Positions 57,827 to 64,000 of a stretch of DNA of 64,000 bases are shown in pieces. A model generated the notes under the pieces. That model was not told the origin of the DNA, did not search any database, and saw nothing but the letters and a program-made list of their open reading frames with translations. The DNA is taken from assembly GCA_016712275.1 (NCBI GenBank), contig JADJRI010000021.1, forward strand, positions 27,550 to 91,549, given 5' to 3'. Source of the stretch: Planctomycetota bacterium (GTDB lineage Bacteria; Planctomycetota; Phycisphaerae; UBA1845; UTPLA1). The first letter of the stretch is position 1; each line of letters opens with the position of its first letter. Position numbers and translations under genes: made by a program.

Positions 57827-58044
57827 CGCATTCGTTGATTCAATTCACAATCGCTGGATGATTGTAAGCTCATTGCTAGTCAGAATTATTGTTCCATCGA
57901 TTTTTGAACCTGGTATCTGGACAATTGCAATAATATACCTTACAAAATCAGAACTTTGCTAGGCCTGACAGTTGGGAATGGAAGTGAGTCAACTTGACAT
58001 TGAGTTGAACTTGCTTGGCCCTAGAATGCTCATCGGAGGCATTC

Positions 58045-58944
58045 ATGAAGTTGGACGCTATTCATCAGGGTGACTGTATTTCTGGCATGGCGAAAATGCC
58101 AGCCGCAAGCGTTGATCTCGCGTTCGCTGATCCGCCCTTCAATATTGGGTACGAATACGATGAATATGATGATAAGCGTGCCTCCGAAGAGTACCTAGGC
58201 TGGTCTCGAAAGTGGATTAGTGCGGCTCATAGAGTACTTAAGCCAAACGGTAGCTTTTGGCTCGCGATCGGCGACGAATATGCAGCCGAGCTAAAAGTGC
58301 TCTGCACACGCGAACTAGGATTTCATTGCAGAAGCTGGGTCATCTGGTACTACACTTTTGGGGTTCATTGCACTCAAAAATTTACCCGTAGCCATGCGCA
58401 TTTATTCCACTTTGTTCGTGATGCCAAGGACTATAAGTTCAATTCCATGGCCATTCGTGTTCCCTCGGCAAGACAGCTCGTTTACGGTGACAAGCGGGCC
58501 GATCCAAACGGACGTGTCCCGGATGACACTTGGATGATGTCGCCGGTGCTGCCGTCGAATGTGCCGACTTGGGATGGTTTTGTCCTTCGCCCACAAGACC
58601 TGCCGGATCGGTTTCCTCCGCATAGCGATACTTGGTTTTATTCGAGAGTGGCAGGGACGTTTAATGAAAGGCGTGGGTGGCATGGTTGCCAAATGCCGGA
58701 ACAACTGCTTGGGAGGATAATCAAGGCTTGCTCTGATCCGGGCGACGTTGTTCTTGATCCTTTTGGTGGTAGCGGCACTACGCTTGCGGTTGCAAAGAAA
58801 ACCGAACGGCGTTTTGTTGGTTTTGAGCTTTCGAAAGAATACGCGCAGAGAATCCAACAGCGCTTGGATGCCGCGAGGTCAGGAGATTCTCTCGTCGGTC
58901 CTGAGAATCCAGTACAAAGTGCCTTCAACTCGCGCTGGGCGTAG
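58045..58944 (+). CDS. Site-specific DNA methyltransferase (N6-adenine/N4-cytosine)
   Basis: 299 residues; ATG 58045 follows GGAGG by six bases. Motif IV is ADPPFN (Asp29-Pro-Pro-Phe), typical for exocyclic amino methylation; the AdoMet motif I DPFGGSGTTLAVA lies at residue 238 near the C-terminus, so the order is IV before I (beta class). In between come LAIGDEYAAELK and the target-recognition part (WYYTFGVHCTQKFTRSHAHL; DTWFYSRVAGTFNERRGWHG). It heads an AT-richer insert and probably protects host DNA from the two GIY-YIG proteins encoded immediately after. The recognition sequence cannot be read. Codon use is less GC-biased than rdgB, consistent with transfer. Confidence 0.9.
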   Translation: MKLDAIHQGDCISGMAKMPAASVDLAFADPPFNIGYEYDEYDDKRASEEYLGWSRKWISAAHRVLKPNGSFWLAIGDEYAAELKVLCTRELGFHCRSWVIWYYTFGVHCTQKFTRSHAHLFHFVRDAKDYKFNSMAIRVPSARQLVYGDKRADPNGRVPDDTWMMSPVLPSNVPTWDGFVLRPQDLPDRFPPHSDTWFYSRVAGTFNERRGWHGCQMPEQLLGRIIKACSDPGDVVLDPFGGSGTTLAVAKKTERRFVGFELSKEYAQRIQQRLDAARSGDSLVGPENPVQSAFNSRWA

Positions 58945-59827
58945 ATTAGACAAGGATAAGAATCTCAGGGCGTCAAGAATTCCGGTGGCTCGCAATACCC
59001 TGCATGTAAGAAAGCCGAAAGTAAGTGGAGAACTTGTCACAAACCTGACAAAGGCATATTTAGAAACATGCCAAGGCTACGCCATCGATCGGGCAATAGC
59101 GGACCCAAAATTAAACGCTGAATTTCTTCAGGCCTGTAGAGAATTCGGCATACCTCTGGCACCGGTTGATTGTAACCGGCGCCTCCTCGGATTGAGAAAG
59201 GCTGCAAAATTATCGTTACCAACTCCAAAGCGGACTTTGATTTACTGGACCGAATTAGAGCCGTTTGCATTCGCAAGCGAAATCGCTTGGTTAATTCTTG
59301 CAGAACGCGAAGAGGTTTCGCTCGATGACATTTTATGTGATCCAACATTAGCAATTGAATTCGATCAAATTGCGGGGCGATTCGATGATCCAAAACGCAG
59401 TTCCTTTGATTACCGTTGGGCTGCTTTGACATTACGAAAAAGAGCTAAGTTCAAGAGAAAAATGGCAAAACAGGCTCCGGTTCCTACAAAGGCAAGAAAT
59501 GTGCTGTCGGCTGCAGGTACACCACTAGCCGAGTCGACATCAGTGAAGCAACAGCCTGGTATTTACTCTATTCAATACGCAAGCAAAGCACTGTATGTGG
59601 GAGATACATCGAACTTAAGCGATCGCATCGCGCGACACTGTAAAAACTGGACAGCCTTCGAAATCTTGGTGCCAAAGCAAAAGTTGACTGAGTCTGAGTT
59701 ATTTGTCAGCGTTTCTCCATCGCCCAAATTAGCCACAGAGGAGCGTGAAGGACAACATTCTCGAATACTCTCGTTACTCCAGCCTCGGTTGTTTAATCCG
59801 AAGCAAGCATATAAGCCGAATCCGTGA
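58919..59827 (+). CDS. GIY-YIG nuclease-like protein 1, putative restriction endonuclease subunit
   Basis: 302 residues from GTG 58919, overlapping the methyltransferase stop by 26 bases; GTG 58985 is an alternative. The N-terminal 190 residues contain two related helical units: LEACQGYA-like YLETCQGYAIDRAIADPKLN and FASEIAWLILAEREEVSLDD, ILCDPTLAIEFDQIAG, DYRWAALTLRKRAKFK. The C-terminal domain is GIY-YIG: GIY at 214-216, YVG at 226-228, Arg236 in NLSDRIARH and a candidate Glu277 in ATEEREGQHSRILSLLQPRL. That fits Eco29kI-type restriction enzymes, but the N-terminal module is new to me. The stop overlaps the next gene (GTGA), so the two are coupled. Confidence 0.7.
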   Translation: MPSTRAGRRLDKDKNLRASRIPVARNTLHVRKPKVSGELVTNLTKAYLETCQGYAIDRAIADPKLNAEFLQACREFGIPLAPVDCNRRLLGLRKAAKLSLPTPKRTLIYWTELEPFAFASEIAWLILAEREEVSLDDILCDPTLAIEFDQIAGRFDDPKRSSFDYRWAALTLRKRAKFKRKMAKQAPVPTKARNVLSAAGTPLAESTSVKQQPGIYSIQYASKALYVGDTSNLSDRIARHCKNWTAFEILVPKQKLTESELFVSVSPSPKLATEEREGQHSRILSLLQPRLFNPKQAYKPNP

Positions 59828-60591
59828 CCACCATCCGGAAAATCGTATTAGACGCATTTCTTGAAGTTTGCGATGGATACGCGCCTGACCGTGTAATCGC
59901 TGATCCTGAAATGAATGCGCGGTTTTTGTCGGCCTGCCACCGAGTAAGTGATTTCAACGGCCCTCAAGCATTGAACCAGTGCTTGCTGAACCTGCGAAAG
60001 GCCTCAGGTTTGGCCGGCGCTAAATGCAAGAAACGCACTCAATTAGAGAACCAGGAGTCATACGCTTTTGCGTCCGAGATTGCAGTTCGGAGTTTGGAGA
60101 TTAAGCACAAAGTTTCGCTCGATGTTATTTTGTGCGATCCAATATTGGCAAGCGAATTTGATTCGGTTGCATTAGAAATCGCCCCGGGTTACACGCCTTT
60201 CCATTACCGTTGGGCAGCCCTTGGACTGCGAAAAACTAGAAAGCTCAAGCCGGAAATCCTTGCAAGGGTTGTAACAGAGAGCGTGGTAGGCCCAATAAAA
60301 GCAATTGAGCTTGACCTAAATGCGAGTCAGGGCAAGCAAGGTGTTTATATACTAACAAGTAGGCAAAAAGTGCTTTATGTCGGGGAGGCCCGTAATCTCC
60401 GACTACGACTTCGGACCCATCTTGAGCACTCAGATAACAAGTTTCTTGCTCGGTATCTCTGGGAATTCGGATTGCAGGATTTGTTTATTGAGATTCATGT
60501 TCTTCCAAATAGTTCTTCGGGAATTGTGCGACGTGCATTGGAACTCGAACTGATTCGGTCCCGGAGACCTGAATTCAACGTGAATCGATGA
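59824..60591 (+). CDS. GIY-YIG nuclease-like protein 2, paralogue of the preceding gene
   Basis: 255 residues from GTG 59824. It shares the layout of protein 1: FLEVCDGYAPDRVIADPEMN, YAFASEIAVRSLEIKHKVSL, DVILCDPILASEFDSVALEI and HYRWAALGLRKTRKLKPEIL in the N-terminal half, then a cleaner GIY-YIG domain with GVY at 173, YVGEARNLRLRLRTHLEHSD and the Glu/Asn block RALELELIRSRRPEFNVNR. All catalytic residues of the fold appear present. Two paralogous nuclease subunits suggest a heterodimer, each subunit reading half a site, with the methyltransferase as antidote. This is inference; no such characterised pair is known to me. Confidence 0.72.
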   Translation: MTTIRKIVLDAFLEVCDGYAPDRVIADPEMNARFLSACHRVSDFNGPQALNQCLLNLRKASGLAGAKCKKRTQLENQESYAFASEIAVRSLEIKHKVSLDVILCDPILASEFDSVALEIAPGYTPFHYRWAALGLRKTRKLKPEILARVVTESVVGPIKAIELDLNASQGKQGVYILTSRQKVLYVGEARNLRLRLRTHLEHSDNKFLARYLWEFGLQDLFIEIHVLPNSSSGIVRRALELELIRSRRPEFNVNR

Positions 60592-60606
60592 AGCCAGGGC
60601 CTCTTT

Positions 60607-60969
60607 ATGAATTCGAAATTAGATGTAGCAATCGCCTTTTGCGGGCTGTTCGAGGCGGAAGTCCTAACATCTTTGATGTTGAGTCATTGGGGGCATCCGA
60701 GGGCAACTGAGAAGGATCTTGTCATTGATTTGGTCGAAACTGCTTCCGAGGTTCTCGCGCGTGCGAGACTTGGAGAAAAATTTGTCGAGGGAGTTCAGCC
60801 CACCGACATGAGCTTTATCGCAGCAATTTGGTACGCAGAAGCAAACCAAGTCCATGATTCCAATGATGAAGATGTTAGCTTGAGGAGAGAGTGGCTTCGA
60901 AAAGTTCAGCGTTCGCTACCGAGTTGCTTTTGTGATCCAGACGATTTAGTAAATCCAGAAATGCACTGA
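60607..60969 (+). CDS. Small hypothetical protein of the defence insert
   Basis: 120 residues from ATG 60607, 15 bases after the GIY-YIG gene on the same strand, with the same lower GC. It is soluble and helical (FEAEVLTSLMLSHWGHPRAT; LVIDLVETASEVLARARLGE), with a Cys pair near the end (SLPSCFCDPDDLV). No family recognised. Position implies it belongs to the methyltransferase-nuclease unit, perhaps as an accessory or regulator. Confidence 0.55.
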   Translation: MNSKLDVAIAFCGLFEAEVLTSLMLSHWGHPRATEKDLVIDLVETASEVLARARLGEKFVEGVQPTDMSFIAAIWYAEANQVHDSNDEDVSLRREWLRKVQRSLPSCFCDPDDLVNPEMH

Positions 60970-61011
60970 TGATTACGTGATTATGCCGGTGATTTGGACT
61001 ACCATCTACGG

Positions 61012-62088
61012 ATGACGAATGATCTACAATTATCGAGCGGATACTCAGCTGTCCGCACAAACGCCGCCATCCTCTCGCGCAACTCCCGCGGGCTCCTCGA
61101 ACTCACCGGCGACGACCGGGCCAAGTGGCTGAATAACCTTGTCACGAATGTCATCACCACGCTCCAGCCCGGCGAGGGGAATTATGCCTTCGTGGTCAAC
61201 ATCAAAGGCCGCGTGCAATTCGATCTCAACATGCTCGTTCGGCCGGACCGCCTGCTGCTGGACATCGACACCCGATGGATCGCCGCTGCCGAGAAATTCC
61301 TGAATCGCTACATCATTACGGAAAAAGTGGAGATACAGGATGTTTCCGCTGGCACGTGTCGAATGGCGGTCATTGGCCCGCGCGCCCACGAGACAGTTGC
61401 GAAACTCGGCATTGGCAATCTGACGCCGATGGCATGGTTGCAGAACACTGAGTGCCGTATTTATGGCACCGCGGGAATCATGTTCCGTAACGATTTCACC
61501 GGCCGGCCCGGCGCGGAGTTTATCCTGTTTGGGACTGATCGCGATTCGGCGCGCGAGCACATCGTTAAGGCGGCCCGTGATTGCGGCGCGATCGAAATCG
61601 ACCCCGCCGTCGCGGGCATTCTGCGAATCGAGTCCGGCATACCTGCCGGCGTCGATGATATTGACGAAGAAGTGATTCCGCCTGAGACGGGGCAGATCGA
61701 ACGCGGCATCAGCTATCACAAGGGTTGCTACCTCGGGCAGGAAGTGATCGAGCGCATGCGCTCTCACAAAATTCTCGCGCGTAAATTGGTCGGCGTGAAG
61801 TTTGAGATGCCGGGCCCGGGTTCCGGCGGCGAGTCTTCCGGCGACGCCGGCTCAAACGCGGCCGCTCGAATGGTCGGCGGACCCATGCCGCGCCTAACAA
61901 AGTTGTTTATCAACGACGCTGAAGTCGGCCGAACGATGTCCGGTTGTGTCAGCCCCGGGTTGGGCGGCGCGCCACTTTCACTCGCGTATATCAAGACGGC
62001 GCATGCCAACCCCGGAACGGCGGTGATTGCTCGAAACGAGACAGGCGAATATCGCGGCAGTTTGATTGCGTTGCCGATCCAGGCATGA
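61012..62088 (+). CDS. YgfZ/GcvT-like folate-binding protein
   Basis: 358 residues from ATG 61012. The aminomethyltransferase-like fold shows SRGLLELTGDDRAKWLNNLV at the start and the YgfZ signature YHKGCYLGQEVIERM (K-G-C-Y-x-G-Q-E) with the conserved Cys. YgfZ proteins act with folate in iron-sulfur cluster maintenance. The length and the lack of glycine-cleavage partners argue for YgfZ rather than GcvT. High GC returns here, so the gene belongs to the chromosomal backbone downstream of the insert. A Gly/Ser-rich linker lies around residues 270-290. Confidence 0.88.
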   Translation: MTNDLQLSSGYSAVRTNAAILSRNSRGLLELTGDDRAKWLNNLVTNVITTLQPGEGNYAFVVNIKGRVQFDLNMLVRPDRLLLDIDTRWIAAAEKFLNRYIITEKVEIQDVSAGTCRMAVIGPRAHETVAKLGIGNLTPMAWLQNTECRIYGTAGIMFRNDFTGRPGAEFILFGTDRDSAREHIVKAARDCGAIEIDPAVAGILRIESGIPAGVDDIDEEVIPPETGQIERGISYHKGCYLGQEVIERMRSHKILARKLVGVKFEMPGPGSGGESSGDAGSNAAARMVGGPMPRLTKLFINDAEVGRTMSGCVSPGLGGAPLSLAYIKTAHANPGTAVIARNETGEYRGSLIALPIQA

Positions 62089-62266
62089 TGGCCGCTCATT
62101 TGACTTTGATAGGCATGCACTTGCGCCGGTCGGACAGATAACTCCGCAAGCGAATCGCGATTCTTGATTCGCGAATTGCAAGGCTCGTTCAATCGTCGGC
62201 TCACTTGCCAACGTCCGATCGCAGGAATAAAGTATCCGGTCTTGCGCGTCGGTTGGCCGACGCGAC

Positions 62267-62339
62267 GGGAGCGTAGCTCAGTCGGTAGAGCAGCGGCCTT
62301 TTAAGCCGTTGGTCCTGGGTTCGAGTCCCAGCGCTCCCA
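62267..62339 (+). tRNA. tRNA-Lys (anticodon TTT)
   Basis: 73 bases: acceptor GGGAGCG/CGCTCCC, D arm TAGCTCAGTCGGTAGAGCA, anticodon stem GCGGC/GCCGT around CTTTTAA, T arm CCTGGGTTCGAGTCCCAG, discriminator A. CCA is not encoded. Confidence 0.97.
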
Positions 62340-62399
62340 GTATTCCTAACGGACGACTATCACCCAGAGGTTGCCACACTTGGCCTTATCAACTGGCCG

Positions 62400-64000
62400 C
62401 TATTCCACCGTCACGCTCTTCGCCAGATTTCTCGGCTTATCCACGTCGCATCCCCGCAGCACGGCCGCATGATAGGCCAGGAGTTGAAGCGGAATGATCG
62501 AAACCAGCGGCTGTAGCGGCTCAGGCACATCCGGCACGTAGAAGACGTGTTCGGCCAGATTGGCAATTTCCGCATCGCCTTCCGTTGCCACCGCAATGAC
62601 ACGTCCCTTTCGCGCCCGTACTTCTTCAATATTACTCACCACCTTGTCGTATTGGCTGTTCTTCGTGGCGATAAACACAACAGGCATGTTCTTGGTGATG
62701 AGCGCGATCGGCCCGTGCTTCATTTCCGCGGCCGGCATGCCTTCGGCGTGAATATAGGATATTTCCTTCAGCTTAAGCGCCCCTTCGAGCGCCGTCGGAT
62801 AGTTGTAGCCGCGGCCCAGATAGAGCCAGTTTTCCGCATCCTTGTATCGATCGGCCACTTCGCGAATCTCATCGCTCTGCGTTGTGATCGATCGCACCTT
62901 GTCCGGCACCGATGCCAGCGCATCGAGATATGTTTGCAGCGCGTTTTGGGAGAGATTCCGCCGCCGGCCAGGTACAGCGCCATCATGGTCAGCACCATGA
63001 CCTGGCCGATATAGGCCTTGGTACTGGCCACGCCGATTTCCGGGCCGACGTGAAGATACACGCCCGCATCGGTCTCCCGAGCGATGGTCGAACCAACGGC
63101 GTTCACAATTCCCAGCACCGTCGCACCCTTGTCCTTGGCCTCGCGCAGTGCCGCAAGTGTGTCAGCCGTCTCGCCCGACTGGCTCATGGCAATCAGCACC
63201 GTGCCCTGATCGATGATCGGGTTGCGATAGCGGAATTCCGATGCATACTCGACTTCCGTCGGGATGCGGGCGAGATCTTCAAAAAGGTACTCGCCGATCA
63301 GTCCCGCATGCCACGCCGTTCCGCAGCCGGTGATGACTACCCGCTGGGTGCGAACCAGTTCCTTTGCAAAATTCGCGATTCCGCCGAGGTGTATTCGGCC
63401 ATCCTGCAAATTCACGCGGCCACGCATGCAATCCGCGATCGCATCCGGCTGCTCCAGGATTTCCTTGAGCATGAAATGCTCGTGGCCGCCGAGTTCAATG
63501 TCCTCGAGTGTCAGCTCCAGTTCCTGTACTTCCTTGGTCACGGGCATGGCGTCGAGCGTCGTGGTTCGAAATCCATCCTCCCATACCACGGCCATTTCCC
63601 CATCGGCCAGGTAAATCACTTGAGTGGTGTGCTGCACGATGGCCGCGGCATCCGATGCGACCACATATTCATTGTCGCCGACGCCAAGGATCAGCGGGCT
63701 GCCCTTTCGCGCCGCGACGATTTTGCCCGGCTCGTCCGCACTGATGACAGCGATGCCGTAGGTGCCGCGCACGTCACGCAGGGCCGCCCGCACGGCCGTC
63801 TCGATATCGCCGCTGTAGAAGTGGCCGATGAGCTGAACGAGCACTTCGGTGTCGGTTTCGCTTTTGAATTCGATGCCGCGATGTTCGAGGTAAGTGCGCA
63901 GAGATTGATAGTTCTCGATGATGCCGTTGTGAACGAGGGCGATTCGGCCAGAAGCGTCCAAATGGGGATGGGCATTTGAGTCGCTCGGCTCGCCGTGGGT
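62400..64000 (-). CDS. glmS: Glutamine-fructose-6-phosphate aminotransferase, N-terminus outside window (one frameshift)
   Basis: C-terminal about 533 codons on the minus strand; the catalytic Cys start is beyond the right edge, and the frame reads THGEPSDSNAHPHLDASGRI from base 64000. The enzyme makes glucosamine-6-phosphate for cell-wall precursors. The glutaminase domain (IALVHNGIIENYQSLRTYLE) and two SIS domains follow: VVITGCGTAWHAGLIGEYLF, IAMSQSGETADTLAALREAK, and AAEMKHGPIALITKNMP. One base is missing at 62956-62961, where LYLAGG should continue NLSQNALQTYLDALASV. The invariant end DKPRNLAKSVTVE is intact. An essential enzyme with a homopolymer frameshift points to sequence error. Confidence 0.95.

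Overview
The window looks like a piece of a high-GC Planctomycetota chromosome, probably Phycisphaerae-like. The evidence is two prepilin-like proteins with the FTLIELLVVIAIIA leader, secreted proteins with dockerin-like D-x-N/D-x-D/S-G repeats next to lamin-tail or RTX repeats, YHS and heavy-metal-binding modules, and a scattered housekeeping gene order. No rRNA, CRISPR array or intact insertion sequence was seen.

Layout. (1) 1-1.8 kb: end of a DUF389 membrane protein, a trypsin-like lipoprotein and a small partner. (2) 1.95-12.3 kb: heavy-metal operon 1, all +. It holds two YHS proteins, a TolC-like channel, a periplasmic adaptor with about six heavy-metal-binding modules, a 1276-aa RND pump with unusual insertions, an HMA-MauE-type membrane protein and a 28-aa hydrophobic peptide. 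(3) 12.8-20.9 kb: metal operon 2. It holds a His-rich exported protein, TolC, adaptor, an RND pump that lost about 115 codons, a lipoprotein and a DMT exporter with a His-rich tail. (4) 20.9-27.5 kb: a graveyard of mobile and defence DNA around a tRNA-Gly. It holds an integrase with a missing segment, two half tyrosine recombinases, fragments resembling a type III restriction subunit and BREX BrxD/BrxHI, a DUF2188 gene, an RHH/GNAT pair, a conjugation-ATPase fragment and an MFS fragment. (5) 27.6-35.5 kb: a large lamin-tail protein, a prepilin, a PhoB/PhoR-like two-component system and tRNA-Val. (6) 35.6-43.1 kb: ACT protein, trpB-trpA, a second prepilin, a zinc-ribbon protein, a CPBP protease, pdxA and ribE. 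(7) 43.4-48.3 kb: secreted and lipoproteins. (8) 48.3-57.8 kb: moaC, polyprenyl synthase, recO, CorC-like, GH3-like, thiL, tsaE, rph, a lipoprotein and rdgB. (9) 57.8-61.0 kb: an AT-richer insert with a DNA methyltransferase, two tandem paralogous GIY-YIG proteins and a small ORF, a candidate restriction-modification or defence system. (10) 61.0-64.0 kb: ygfZ-like, tRNA-Lys and glmS running off the end.

Two themes stand out. The two metal operons each encode a tripartite efflux line with several extra soluble metal-binding proteins. The 58-61 kb insert is the best candidate for an undescribed system. A strong caution applies: I count about 18 single-base frameshifts, many in core genes (glmS, rph, tsaE, trpA), mostly in short homopolymers. 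That pattern fits consensus error better than real gene loss, so frameshifted genes are annotated across the shift and the abrupt joints at 23-27 kb may be misassembly.
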